Source: Brasenia schreberi (Eukaryota > Streptophyta > Magnoliopsida > Nymphaeales > Cabombaceae). From it: 64,000 nucleotides of DNA. The DNA is taken from NCBI GenBank assembly GCA_036023115.1, contig JAYKKT010000089.1, forward strand, positions 7,889,501 to 7,953,500. The letters are read 5' to 3'. The position numbers and the translations under genes are program-made. Under the pieces are notes generated by a model. The model was given only the letters and a program-made list of their open reading frames with translations. It did not search any database and was not told where the DNA came from. Below are positions 12,868 to 24,001 of the stretch, one piece after another (positions within the stretch are counted from its first letter, which is position 1; the number at the start of each line of letters is the position of its first letter).

Positions 12868-12881
12868 TAGTATCAAAGCCA
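12868..12881 (+). promoter_or_regulatory. Primer binding site, element 1 (tRNA-iMet type)
   Basis: TAGTATCAAAGCC sits a few bases after the 5' LTR end. It is close to the TGGTATCAGAGC complement of initiator-methionine tRNA used by most plant copia elements, with two mismatches. Confidence 0.7.
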
Positions 12882-13049
12882 AGTTTTGACCCTGCAAAAA
12901 TGTACGCGTTAGATTACAAATATATATATATATATATACACACACACAAAGAGGGAAGGAGAGAAAAACTTTTTGCAAGTCGAAACAAGGCTTCTCTCAG
13001 TCGAGACAAGGTAGAGGAACCTTCTTGAGTCAAGACAAAGCAGAAAATA

Positions 13050-13275
13050 GGTCAGAAAAAAAAGAAAACAACCACCAGAACCTTGGCTAGAGGCCAGAGG
13101 TTGGCTATAAAACAAGAACAAGCCAAAAAAGAAAGAAAATAGCCGATGAAACCTCGGCGAGGAGGCCAGAGGTCGGTTGTAAGACAACAAACGGTCGAAG
13201 AAGGCCGCGGTGATCGCTGGAGTCCTCGGCCAAGAGGCCAGAGGACTATCACAATAGGAAAGGTAGCAGAAAGGT
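13050..13275. repeat. Imperfect tandem repeats in the leader of element 1
   Basis: Three diverged units of about 70-80 bp each carry a core like CCTCGGC(G/C)A.GAGGCCAGAGG and a following AGAC/AAAACAA stretch. They lie between the primer binding site and gag. They generate a spurious minus-strand ORF of 147 aa (12909-13352). A (TA)n(CA)n microsatellite lies just upstream at 12920-12948. Element 2 has no counterpart. Confidence 0.6.
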
Positions 13276-13860
13276 CGCGGGTCAGGAGGTGGAACTGGCG
13301 GACAACGACCTCCCTCTCTCTTTGTCATTCTCCCGCTCTCTCTCTCCTTCATGTTTTTAATGCGTCTGGAAAACCGCTACATGGTTTCAGAAAATATCGG
13401 GCGGAAAAGTTTGTTCTACCCCGATCGATTTTTAAAATTTACAAATTATCACTGGACAAAATTATAAAAATATCCAGATATTTTCAAGTAAAAAGACTAT
13501 TTTGCCCTTATAGAGGTGAAAAATAAGTTTTCCCTCTCACGGTTTATGAAAATTATAAAAAACTAGAATATTGATTTACGTTATTACCCTTTTTGATTAA
13601 GTTTATTACAGTATTGCCACTATGTCAAAAGATAGATTTGTCCATGTCCTTTTAATAAAATTATAGATTCGGATTGAGGGGCAAAAATATAATTTTACCC
13701 CCAAGCAATTACGAATTTTTCAGAAATACTTTCATGCTAATGAGGTTCTTGCCACTATTCTGCATCATGCTAACGAGATTCATGCTATGTGTGTTTTGTT
13801 CCTTGTTAAATATTTTCTTTTTAGACCATCTAATTGTTATAATTACTAAAAACATATAAA

Positions 13861-14560
13861 TGAACTCTAGAATATGTGTGTCAAAAATGGTAAAAATTAA
13901 AAAAGTAAATGGTCTAAACTTCCATACATAGAAGAAAAGAATACCGCTTGTTGTAACACTTAAAGATGTAAAGTATGTCCTAAAGGAAATTGTGTGTCTG
14001 CCACCACCAAACGCGACCGAGCAACATATAGAAATATATAAAACATTTCTAAAGGATGACACAATAGCAAGAATCATCATGTTGACATACATGGAGAATT
14101 ATTTTATCAGGGTCTTAAAAGAATTCGAGACCGTCAAAGAGTTGTTTGATTCTATAACAGCCAAATATGATACAACTGTCAAACTACAAGTCCAACTGCT
14201 ACTACAAAAATATAATTTCTTGAAAATGAAAGAAGAGGATAACGTAGTAAAACATGTAAACCATATGCTGGTAATGGCTAGGAACCTAGCTGTGGCAAAT
14301 CAGTCATCACACAACTAATACAGATATCCACAATATTGAACAGTCTTCTCCCATTGTGGAACATGATCACCATTGCCCTCAGAGTAGGACATAAATCAAC
14401 CTTTCTGAGTTGCCTTTGAAATTAGCAATAAAGCAAGAACATATGAGTAAAAATGAAAAAGAAAAATTACTAGTAGTATAAGATGAGATAGGGTCTATCT
14501 CCAAACCCAACCAAAGGAAGAATAAACCAAACAAAAAGTTTGGTAAAAATAATATATAAG
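13861..14560 (+). pseudogene. gag remnant of element 1
   Basis: It is homologous to the gag of element 2: the pieces RICVSK, NGLNFHT, AKYDTTVKLQVQLLLQKYNF and VKHVNHMLVMARNLAVA match in order. There is a stop in the first 25 codons and another after position 14318. It is not translatable as a whole. Confidence 0.85.
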
Positions 14561-14739
14561 GCCAAGGGCGACACCGTCTTACTTAAAAGATTATCACACT
14601 TATCTTGCAGAAGAAGTGTATAATTCGGTAAAATTAGATGAGTTGACTGATAACTTTACTTATGAGCAAGCTATGAACTCATCAGAAGTATCAAACTGGG
14701 AGAAAGCCATGAATGAGGAAATTGAGTCCATTGAGAAAA

Positions 14740-16198
14740 ACCAAGTCTGAGAATTGACTGATTTACTAAAAAGAAGTAAAGCTATAGGCTGTAAATGGGT
14801 TCTGAAAAAGAAATATAAAGTTGATGGTTTAATCGACAAGTTTAAAGCAAGGTTGGTTGCAAAGAGTTTTTCTCGAAAAAAAGAGATAGATTATGTTGAG
14901 ACATATTTTCTAGTTGCGAAATTTGCATCTATAAGGATAATCCTAATAATATATGCATATTATAATTTAGATTTACATAAGTTAGATATAAAGACAACTT
15001 GATAAACGGAGATTTAGATGAAATCATATTCATGCACCAACCCAAAGGATATATAGTTGAAGGCGAAGAAGATAAAGTATATAGGTTGAGAAAATCCCTA
15101 TATGGCTTGAAACAATCACCTCTCCAATGATATTTGACATTTGAAAATGCCATTATAAAACTTAGGTTTGTGGCTAATGAACTTGATCATTGTGTATATA
15201 TCTGAAAGAGTGGGAGCTACTTTGTTATCTTATCGTTATATGTAGATAACACATTATTAACTGGGAATGACAATGATATGATTGTCAAAACCAAGTCATG
15301 GTTAAACTCAAGGTTCGAAAGGAAGGGTATGGGGAAAACATCCTATATCTTGGGTATAAAGATCTCTCGAGATAGAGAATCTAAACTATTATGGCTAAGT
15401 TATGAGAGAGATATTGACTATATCCTCAAGAAGTTCAAAATGGGTGAGTGTAAGTCTGTTGTTATACCCGTTGCAAAAGGGGTCAAACTAAGTAAGGTTG
15501 ATTATCCCGGTAAAGGAGAAGATAAGTCTAACGTTCTTTATGCACAAACTGTGGGTAGCTTGATGTATGCTATATTGTGTACAAGACTTGATATCAACTT
15601 TGTTGTTCGTCTTGTAAGTAGATATCAAAGTAATCCTGGATTACAACATTGTGTAGTTGTAAAAAGGATTTTAAGATATCTAAAAGAAATAAGAGATCTG
15701 AAATTGTATTTTCAAGGAAATGAATTGAAAGTGGTAGGATACTCAGACGTTGACCTTGTTGGGAGCAAAGATGACAACAAATCAACCTCGGGATAAATAT
15801 TCTAATTTGAAGGTGTTGTTTCTTAGGCATATAAGAAACATGGTTGTGTAACATTACATACACAAGAAGCTGAATATGTGGCTTTCTGTATGGTTGCAAT
15901 GAGTGTCGTCTGGATAAGCTGCTTCATACAAGATTTAAAGCTAGAGATAGCCGACAAGTCAGTTGTCATTTACGGTAACAACAACGCCGCAATTACTCTT
16001 ATCAAGAGTAGAGTCGACAACTCTAAGAGCAAACATATAATGGTTAAATACCACTATGTTCATGATATGGTTATAAGAAAAGAAATATCCATCTCATACA
16101 TGCCAATAAATGATATGTTGGCAGACCACTTGAGTAAAGGCATAACAGATGAACTTTTCTCAAAACATGTTGTAAACTTAGGTTTGAGATATGTTTGA
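14740..16198 (+). pseudogene. Reverse transcriptase and RNase H remnant of element 1
   Basis: Reverse transcriptase pieces in order: AIGCKWVLKKKYKVDG, FKARLVAKSF, then SLYGLKQSP-like sequence, LYVDNTLLTG (the catalytic YVDD changed to YVDN), and ILGIKISRDRESK with DYILKKFKMGECKS. RNase H follows (LKVVGYSDVDLVGSKDD, then VIYGNNNAAITLIKSR and KHIMVKYHYVHDMV). At least five stops or frameshifts break it into fragments. The last fragment ends at a stop near 16198. Confidence 0.85.
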
Positions 16199-16336
16199 TT
16201 GTTGTGTAGGTAAATAACTACACAATGGGTAGTGATTGCAGTAGCAATCATGAAATAACATTACTAGGAAAATCCTACAAAAGTGAGAGGAAAACCAATA
16301 TGTCAGTTCACTTGGCTCGAATGGCCAAGTGAGAAA

Positions 16337-16777
16337 TTTAAGAAAATGATCATTCTCGACAACCCTAACACAGAAACAACTGGACTGACAATCCAATTGT
16401 TATTTGTGGATGGGATGCGAAAAGAATTGTTGTAACGGGCACCAAAAGTTGTTTCTGTCGTTCATTTTTCAAATAAACAGTAACAAACCGGATAAAGGGG
16501 TCCATGATAGGAAAGTTCAGTGAGAAAATCCGAGAAGGGATGGAGCAGGTACTGCTCTATAAATAGAGAGCAACGCAGACAAGTATGAACTTACTGAAAT
16601 TCATAGATATTCACCGAGAGCCTTCTTCCCATGCAAACCCCATTGAGAGGAAACCTCAAACAAAATCATATATCTTTGTTGTGTTTTTTCTGTTGCTACG
16701 TACCTGAGTAACAAGATCAAAGAACTGGGAGGTTGACAAAAGCAGGAAACTGACAAGGAGTCGACCGAAATATCCCA
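16337..16777 (+). repeat. 3' LTR of element 1
   Basis: It is preceded by the polypurine tract AAGTGAGAAA. It matches the 5' LTR at roughly 80-85 percent by eye, so the insertion is old. The TATA box is CTCTATAAATAGAGA near 16555-16569. Confidence 0.85.
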
Positions 16778-17097
16778 TAATAGGTTGTAGCTTTCAATGG
16801 GAATCCCTTACTGGCAATCTACAAAGTTGTATAAATATGAGTTGTTTGAGCATGGAGGGTCCTAATCATCGGCTATTTCCAGTCATATAATCCCGTTTGG
16901 CTGGCACTTGAAGGCTTCAACCTCTTCTTGTAACAAAAAAAGAAAAGAAAAAGAAAACGTCTAATGTATTGTTGCTTCTTATTCTATCAGATATTTTCCA
17001 AAAGATGACCCTTCAGTTGCCTTAAATCCATGAAGATATTACCTTAAGAGCTTGTTTTTGGTTAAAAATTAGTTGAAACAAGCTGAACATATTATAT
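16778..17097. other. Spacer between two copia elements
   Basis: About 320 bp of AT-rich sequence separate element 1 from the target duplication of element 2. I see no gene or recognisable element in it. Confidence 0.6.
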
Positions 17098-17102
17098 TCA
17101 TG

Positions 17103-17513
17103 TGTTACAAAATGGTGGTCATTCTCGGCTCGGTTAACGGCCGGATTGACCATCCAGCCGTTACCTGAGGATCAGGCCAAACCAAGTAACGGACAGCCGT
17201 TACCGGATTTTTCGGTAACGGCCGCCCATTAAAGCTCTCAGACGAGGGAAGCCACAGGTGGATAAGCACAGACAAATGGGGGAGCGCCTGCCTATAAAAG
17301 CAGGCAGATATAGAGACAGTGAGACATAGATATACAGTGAGAAATACCAAAAAATTACAAAGAAACAATATTTGTCTGTGCAAGCCCCTGTGAGAGAACC
17401 TCGTGTCCATCGTCTTCACTACTGCCCCATTTTCATCTCTGGAAAAACAGAGAGCTATAGGAATCCGATGATCATCAGCAACCTTCACTGCAAAGTAATC
17501 TTCTTCACCGTCA
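17103..17513 (+). repeat. 5' LTR of element 2 (411 bp)
   Basis: It starts TGTTACAAAATGG and ends CACCGTCA. It contains a TATA box, CCTATAAAAGCAGG, near 17290-17303. The 39-bp unit found twice in the 3' LTR is present once here. Confidence 0.93.
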
Positions 17514-17514
17514 T

Positions 17515-17528
17515 TGGTATCAAGGCCT
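17515..17528 (+). promoter_or_regulatory. Primer binding site, element 2 (tRNA-iMet type)
   Basis: TTGGTATCAAGGCC begins two bases after the 5' LTR. TGGTATCA is the exact start of the usual initiator-methionine tRNA complement. Confidence 0.85.
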
Positions 17529-18124
17529 GGTGCCCTGTAAAACAGAAAGAGAGGTTAAGAGAAAAAAAAACCCGTAGTTTTGGAAAACTGCCAATGGTTT
17601 CTGAAAATCACCTCGAGGTTTGTATCAAAAAGGCAAAAATGCACCTGACCCATTTCAGATATTACGCAGTCTGCCACGATAAAAAGATAGTTTTATCCCT
17701 TGACAGTTTTTGAAAATTACAAGAAAACCAGAGGCTGTTATTTTACGATATTGTCTAACCTGGTTTGGATAATTTTGTTTCTGTCACTCAGTCAAAAGAC
17801 TGGTTTACTCCTATTCTTTTGAAAAAATTACAGATTCACTTGAGACTTAAAATTATTATTTTAACCCCGATCAATTGTGAATTTTATAGTAATACCAAAT
17901 AGTAATTTTACGAGTTTATCCTTGTGATTTTAAAAAATTTTTAAAAGAGAACAAATAGATAAAATTATAAATTTATCCCTTGTTATCCTTTTTAGGGGGT
18001 TTAGAGGCAGAAAAACCCTTAGAAATTTTTTTTCTGCTTCATATTCTGCATCACTTTAACATGTCTCTTGCTTTGTGTGTTTTTGTTTACTTTTAGACCG
18101 CTTGATTGATATTTTTGTCAAACA

Positions 18125-18920
18125 ATGAGTTTTAGGATATGTGTGTCCGAACTGGCAAAAAGAGAAAAGCTAAACGGTCTGAACTTCCATACTTGGAAGA
18201 GAAGAATCCCACTGGCTCTAACACTAGAAGGTGTAGAGTATGTTTTAAAGGAAATAGTGCGTTCTCCACCACCAGATGCAAACCAGCAACAGTTAGAAAT
18301 GTATAAAATATTTCTAAAGGATGATAGCATAGCAAGGACGATTATGTTAAGATACATGGAGGATGACTTAATTAGGGTCTTTGAAGAATATGAGACTGCC
18401 AAAGAGCTGTATGACTCACTAACATCTAAGTATGATACAACTGTAAAATTACATATGCAGTTGCTACTACAGAAATATAACTCCTTCAAAATGAAAGAAG
18501 GAGAAAATGTAGTAGAGCATGTAAATCACATGCTAGTGATGTCTAGAGACCTAGCCGTAGCAAAATCAATCATCCCCGAACCGATGCAGATATCAACTAT
18601 ACTGAATAGTTTACCTCAATCATGGAACATGGTCACCACTAACTTAAGATTATGACCTGAAATCAACCTTTCTGAGTTGCCCCTAAAACTAGCAATTGAG
18701 CAAGAACATATGCTCAAAAATAAAAAAGAGAAATTGCTAGTGGTCCAAGATGAGTTAGAGTCTTAGCTCCAAATTCAACCAGAAAAAGAAACCAAATAAA
18801 AGGTTTGGCAAGAATAACAAGAAAGGCGGTCAAAGTTTTAAAAAATCACAGGAAACCGCTTCTCGGATCAAGTGTTTCAACTATGAAAAGATGGGACACT
18901 AAAAGAGGGACAACCACAAA
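18125..18920 (+). pseudogene. copia gag of element 2
   Basis: The open part runs 18125-18655 (176 aa: MSFRICVSELAKREKLNGLN...). It is a UBN2-like retrotransposon gag with NFHTWKRRI and the long helical region YDTTVKLHMQLLLQKYNSFK. After a stop, the frame continues to a zinc-knuckle relic near 18868-18910, CFNYEKMGH, where the second cysteine is tyrosine and a stop follows the histidine. The capsid-like part may have been translatable until recently; the nucleocapsid is dead. Confidence 0.85.
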
Positions 18921-19009
18921 AAGAAAGGTGGAGGAAACAACACACAACGCGGACAGTCAGCGAAACATGATATAATCTATGTAATTTAAAAATGTCTATA
19001 CTTGAACCG

Positions 19010-19345
19010 CCCAATTAAAGGTTGCTGGATAGACTCGGGAGCTACAAGACATATCTCAAAGACCAAGGAAGGGGCAATTGACCTGAAGGAATACCAACCT
19101 GGAGAACATCGTGTATATATGGGAAACAATACTTTCTAAGATGTTTTAGATATTGGATCATTTAGGATATTTGTACAAGGCAAAGCAATTGTACTAACCG
19201 ATGTGTTAATTGTGCCATCAATAAGGCGCAATCTGGTCTAGGTCCCTACCTTAGTTAAGAAGGGTTTTGAAGTTAGATTTATACCTAACAAAATGACTAT
19301 GGGCAAACATGAAAGAATCTTGTTCTGAGGAGAATTTGATGTAGA
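19010..19345 (+). pseudogene. copia protease remnant of element 2
   Basis: The aspartic protease active site reads WIDSGATRHIS near 19026-19060, which is intact. The following sequence has stops (for instance after the stretch ending NNTF, and in place of a Trp codon before VPTLV). The stretch matches the copia protease and its position between gag and integrase. Confidence 0.8.
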
Positions 19346-19352
19346 CCAAGGA

Positions 19353-19685
19353 TTGTTTAAGTTATCTGATAATGAAAATCATCAATCTTCTTTTCATATT
19401 GAGAGTGCCTTTTCTGTTGATGTGAATATGTGGCATAAACGCCTAGGGCATATAAGTCTAGAAAAATTGAGGAAATTATCCAACTTTGACTTATTGCCCA
19501 AATTTGAGGAAAAGACTTTCAACAAGTGTGAAGCTTGCATATAAGGAAAAATAACAAGAAAAGTCTTTCTCAAGGAAACAACAAGGGCAACAACCCTGTT
19601 AGAAATTATTCACACAAATTTATGTGGATCTTTCAGAGTAAAGACACATTGAGGAAAGGGTTACTTTATAACCTTTATTGATGAT

Positions 19686-19741
<56 letters not shown>

Positions 19742-20303
19742 TTTGACACATAAATCAGAGGCACTTGATGCTTTTAAAGAATATAAGTAAGAAGTAGAAA
19801 ATCAATTAGGGCATTCGATCAAAGTCTTGAGATCAAACAGAAGAGGTGAGTATACCTCAGTAGAATTCATAGAATTTTACAAAGACTTTGGTATTGCTAA
19901 ACAAAACTCAATGCCCAGGATACCTCAGCAAAATGGTGTAGCTGAAAGATACAATAAAACCTTGCTGAACATGACAAGGTCTATGCTGATTGATGCCTCT
20001 CTTCCAAGGGTATTTTGGGGAGAAACAGTAAGTACAGCAGTTTACGTACTCAATAGAGTACCATGTAAAACTGTATTCACTACACCATACGAGATATGGT
20101 TTAAAAGAAAACCCAACCTAGGTCATCTTAGGAGGTGGGGATCAATTGCACATGTTAAGATCCTTGATCAGTCTAGAGATAAACTAGACAGTAGGTCCTT
20201 GAGGTGTATATTTATTGGATATCAAAAAGGTTCAAAAGGATATCGATTTTATCATAAGGACCACAGACTCATTGAAAGCAGAAATATGTTGATGATTTGG
20301 TAG
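19353..20303 (+). pseudogene. copia integrase of element 2, interrupted by a (TA)n run
   Basis: The GAG-pre-integrase zinc finger region reads VNMWHKRLGHISLEKLRKLS and CEACI, followed by a stop. In the core, the first catalytic Asp position reads HTNLCG where HTDLCG is usual. The later part keeps IPQQNGVAERYNKTLLNMTR, including the catalytic Glu, and LPRVFWGE. Codons near IDDYY are followed by about 50 bp of (TA)n at 19689-19739, exactly where the family has SRYGYVYL-like sequence. Nonfunctional. Confidence 0.88.
19689..19739. repeat. (TA)n microsatellite inside integrase
   Basis: About 25 TA units lie between the IDDY codons and the SEALDAFKEY-like codons of the integrase core. It seems to have grown from a short TA-rich stretch encoding Tyr-Ile. 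Confidence 0.95.
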
Positions 20304-20574
20304 ATTTAGACCAATCATCTTTTGAGCCCATAGAAGATCTTCCTGAAACTATCGATACCTTAAGTGGACAAAAGAGGCCAAGAGGCACTCCGTCCTACTT
20401 AAAGGATTATCACACTTATCTTGTACAGGAAGTGTATAATTCAGTAGATTTAGATGAGTTTACTGATAACTTGACTTATCAGCAAGCAATGAACTCATCG
20501 AAAGCAACACACTGAGAAAAAGCTATGGATAAAGAAATTGAATCCATTGAGAAAAACTAAGTCTAGGAATTGGC

Positions 20575-21461
20575 TGATTTACCAAAAGGAAGGAAAGCTA
20601 TAGGCTGTAAATTAGTTCTCAAAAAGAAATACAAGGTCGATGGTATAATCAATAAGTTTAAAGCGAGATTAGTTTGCAAAGGGTTTTTCACAAAAAGAGG
20701 AGATAGATTATGCTAAAACATATTCCCCAGTTACAAGATTTGCATCCATACGAATAATCCTGACAATATTTGCATACTATGATTTGGACTTACATCAGTT
20801 AGATGTAAAGATAACCTTTTTAAATAGTGATTTGGAAGAAATCATATACATGCAGCAACCCGAAGGATTTATGGTTGAAGGCCAAGAAGATAAAGTATAT
20901 AGGTTGAAAAAATCCCTATATGGCCTGAAACAGTCATCTCGCCAATGGTATTTGACCTTTCAAAATGCCATTATAGAACTTGGGTTTGTGGCTAACAAAC
21001 TTGATCACTGTGTTTATGTCTGGAATAGTGAGAGCCACTTTGTCATCTTATCATTATATGTAGATGACAAATTGTTGACTGGAATCGACAATGAGATGAT
21101 TGTCAAAACCAAGTCATGGTTGAACTCCAAGTTCAAAATGAAGGATATGGGAGAAGCATCCTATATCCTAGGTATAAAGATCTCTCGAGATAGAGAATCT
21201 AGACTCTTATGCCTGAGTCAGGAGAGATATATAGATTATATCCTCAAGAAGTTCAAAATAGGTGAATGCAAGTCTACATATATACCTATTGCAAAAGGGG
21301 TGAAATTAAATAAGGCTGATTGTCTCGGTAAAGGAGACGATAAGCCTAATGTTCCTTATGCACAAGTTGTTGGCAGCTTGATGTATGCTATGTTGTGTAC
21401 AAGGCCAGATATCAGCTTTGTTGTTGGTCTTGTCAGTAGATATCAAAGTAATCCTAGTTGA
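20575..21461 (+). pseudogene. copia reverse transcriptase of element 2
   Basis: After a frameshifted start (AIGCKLVLKKKYKVDG, then FKARLVCKG) the reading frame 20784-21461 is open for 225 aa. It has QLDVKITFLNSDLEE, KKSLYGLKQSSRQWY, the catalytic SLYVDDKLL, KFKMKDMGEASYILGIKI and GSLMYAMLCTRPDISF. The YVDD box is intact here, unlike element 1. A TGA at the end of this frame separates it from RNase H. Confidence 0.9.
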
Positions 21462-22019
21462 CAGCATTGGGTAGCAGTGAAAATGATTCTAAGATATCTG
21501 AAAGGAACAAAAGACTTGAAACTGTGTTTTCAAGCAAATGAACTGAAAGTGGTAGGATACTCAGATGCTGACTTTGCTGGGAGAAAAAATGACAGCAAAT
21601 CAACCTCACGACAAATATTCTTATTTGGAGGTAGTGTTGTTTCTTGGGCATGCAAGAAACAGGACTGTGTAGCATTGCATACATAGGAAGCTGAGTATGT
21701 TGCTTGTAGTATGGCTGCAACAAGTGTTGTCTGGATAAGCCGCTTCATATGAGATTTGAAACTGGAGATAACAGACGAGCCAGTGGTTATCTATTGCGAT
21801 AACAATGCAACAATTACTCTTATTAAGAGTAGAGCAGATTACTCAAAAAGCAAGCATATAATAGTAAAATACCACTATGTTCATGATATGGTTATGAGAA
21901 AGGAAATATCCATCTCATACATGCCAACGGTAGACGTGTTGGCAGACCCCTTAACAAAAGGCATAACAGAAGAACTCTTCTTAAAACATGTTGGAAACAT
22001 GGGTTTGAGATATGTTTGA
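21462..22019 (+). pseudogene. copia RNase H of element 2
   Basis: It continues directly from the reverse transcriptase: LRYLKGTKDLKL, VVGYSDADFAG (catalytic Asp), a stop in place of Gln before EAEYVA (second acidic site), another stop after ISRFI, then VIYCDNNATITLIKSRADYS and the usual C-terminus HVGNMGLRYV before the final TGA. Two in-frame stops make it nonfunctional. Confidence 0.88.
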
Positions 22020-22222
22020 TTTGTTGTATAGGTAAACAATCATACAACATATATACAATTGTTGTATAGGTAAATAACCATACAACGAATGATTTGTTGT
22101 GTAGGAAAATAACCACACAACAGGTTCTGATTACAATAGTAATCAGGAATCGACATAACTAGGGAAAACCCCTGAAAAGTAGAAGGAAAACCAGTATGTC
22201 GATACACTTGGCTCGAATGGCC

Positions 22223-22232
22223 AAGTGGGAGA
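22223..22232 (+). promoter_or_regulatory. Polypurine tract of element 2
   Basis: AAGTGGGAGA lies immediately before the 3' LTR start, the position of the plus-strand primer. Element 1 has AAGTGAGAAA at the same place. Confidence 0.75.
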
Positions 22233-22682
22233 TGTTACAAAATGGTAGCCATTCTCAGCTCGGGTAATGGTTGGACTGGCCATCCAGCCGTTACCTGAGG
22301 ATCAGGCCAAACCAAGTAACGGACAACCGTTACCTGAGGATCAGGCCAAACCAAGTAACGGACAACCGTTACAGGATTTTTCGGTAACGGCTGCCCGTTA
22401 AAGCTCCTAGATGAGGAAAGCCAAAGGTGGATAAGCACATACAAATGAGAGAGTGCATGCCTATAAAGGCAGGCACATACAGAGACAGTGAGACATAGAT
22501 ATATAGTGAGAAATACAAAAAAATTACAGAGAAACGATATTTGTCTATGCAAGCTCCTGTGAGAGAACCTCGTGTCCATCGTCTTTACTATTGCGTCATT
22601 TTTATCTCTGGAAAAACAGAGAGCTACAGGAATCCAACGATCATCAACAACCTTCACTGCAAGGTTATCTTCTTCGCCGTCA
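22233..22682 (+). repeat. 3' LTR of element 2 (450 bp), with a 39-bp tandem duplication
   Basis: It is exactly 39 bp longer than the 5' LTR. The excess is a tandem repeat of the 39-bp unit starting TTACCTGAGGATCAGGCC at about 22290-22367. The 5' LTR has this unit once. Apart from that the two LTRs are about 90 percent alike by eye. Confidence 0.9.
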
Positions 22683-22687
22683 TCATG

Positions 22688-23790
22688 TTGATCCTCCGCC
22701 CCAAAACTCGCTTTAAACGAACAAGCTTTGCATTCACTCGTTTGGCAGGATGTCAAAGGAACTTTGCTTGACAAAAAGCTTTTGTAATTAATCAAGTTGG
22801 TTCTATATGGGAGTTATTTCCACATATTGAGCCAAGTATATGGTCATCTCCGATCCTTTGGTGCCGAAGGTATCCTTGTATCGGTCTCTTTATACTGTAT
22901 TTGATTCATGGTGTTAGGTCCCTTGTAGTCTACTGTAGAACTAAATCGTTACAGTACGAGTGCTAAGAGCTAAGATGAAAGGAGGAAGAAAACAAATGAA
23001 AATCCAATCCGAACACAATCACTCCTACTCTTGGTACAGGAATTGCTCTATGAGCCTGCCACAGACTTGATCGGTACTGGGCTGCTGTCGAGAAAAAGGA
23101 TACGCCGGATCGGTTGAGTGATTGCTTCCTCACCCTTTATAGGCAATCTAAGTGGATGAGACCTACGAAATCCTCACTTAGAACAGTTAAATGTATTTTT
23201 AGACTAACTGTCAATTATTTTTATCAAACACTTAGATTCATGTGAACTTGTAATCAAATATTGATGCTCGAGTTTTCATGTAAAAAAATAATAATAATAT
23301 AAGAGAAAAAACTTTAAGTATTTCCTAAGAAACCCTTGAGTTAATTCTTGTGGCCCACCACCTTTAGTGTCAAAGTTTTTCGATTTTCTGACTATTGCTC
23401 ATATTAAAGTGTTCATTAATAGGCCCGAATCTCGATACTGGGTTCTGCAGTCCCAATATCTCTTGTATTTCAAACGCAAGCCTACTCCGCAGAATGAAGA
23501 CAGGCACCACGACTCTACTTTTGTATCAAAAAGCAGCTCGCCCTTTAGGATACAGGCCTGGGACCTTGTTATCAAACACTGAATCAAAAACAGGAAGGAC
23601 CAAGAACGAGCAAAACACATCTAAAACTAGGAGCTAGCTCGGTTTATTTACCAACGCTAGCCGTAACCATGGCTATCCTACACCCATCAGGCATTAACAA
23701 TAAGACAGCCTTGTTTACGAGATTTAGTAAAAAGCCTAGGGGTGTATCTGAAAATGAAATCCAACAATGGATTTAAAGTATTCCAGAAAA
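22688..23790. other. Intergenic region upstream of BPM
   Basis: I see no gene or clear element in about 1.1 kb. It includes a purine-rich ATAATAATAAT stretch near 23286. The short ORFs at 23367-23637 have no family features. Confidence 0.5.
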
Positions 23791-23792
23791 TA

Positions 23793-23803
23793 TTTATAAA
23801 TAC
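23793..23803 (+). promoter_or_regulatory. Probable TATA box of the BPM gene
   Basis: TTTATAAATAC lies about 200 bp before the ATG at 24002 and is followed by C/T-rich leader sequence (CTCCTTCCCGATCC, TTCTTCCCCCCTCTC), typical of plant 5' leaders. No other good TATA lies closer. Confidence 0.55.
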
Positions 23804-24001
23804 ACAAACCCATGCTCCGCCTACTCCTTCCCGATCCATCTTCCATCCTTGCCCGTGTCTCCTTTTTCTTCCCCCCTCTCACCAAAGCCCTAGAAATCGT
23901 GAAATCGAACGGGAATCGCCCAAAAGGGGCCAAAGAAACAAAATTTCTACCACCATCTAGCGATCCCTTCATTTACCTCAATCCTCAACGAGAACTTTGA
24001 C

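Larger units (their letters stand above)
12417..16777 (+). mobile_element. Ty1/copia LTR retrotransposon, internally deleted and decayed (element 1)
   Basis: Two LTRs of about 445 bp flank a gag remnant and a reverse transcriptase/RNase H remnant. Protease and integrase are missing: gag-like sequence near 14560 runs straight into sequence that matches the post-integrase linker of element 2 near 20380 (CTTACTTAAAAGATTATCAC). Compared with element 2, about 1.5 kb is gone. All coding pieces carry stops or frameshifts, including a stop early in gag (NGLNFHT*K). The catalytic YVDD box reads YVDN. I found no clear target-site duplication. It is a dead, non-autonomous copy. Confidence 0.9.
17103..22682 (+). 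mobile_element. Ty1/copia LTR retrotransposon, nearly full length but inactive (element 2)
   Basis: The element has the copia order: LTR, primer binding site, gag, protease, integrase, reverse transcriptase, RNase H, polypurine tract, LTR. It is flanked by a perfect 5-bp target duplication TCATG (17098-17102 and 22683-22687). The LTRs start TGTTACAAAATGG and end CA. Frameshifts and stops in every domain make it non-autonomous. Its internal region matches element 1 at about 75-80 percent by eye, while the LTRs are clearly different, so the two belong to sister subfamilies. Length 5.6 kb. Confidence 0.95.

Noticed and set aside
12909..13352. 147-aa minus-strand ORF with repeated proline/leucine-rich pieces
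   Set aside because: It is antisense to the leader repeats of element 1 and has no family resemblance.
22235..22795. 186-aa minus-strand ORF, and its counterpart at 17105-17488
   Set aside because: It is the antisense of the copia LTR; the internal repeat in it mirrors the 39-bp duplication.
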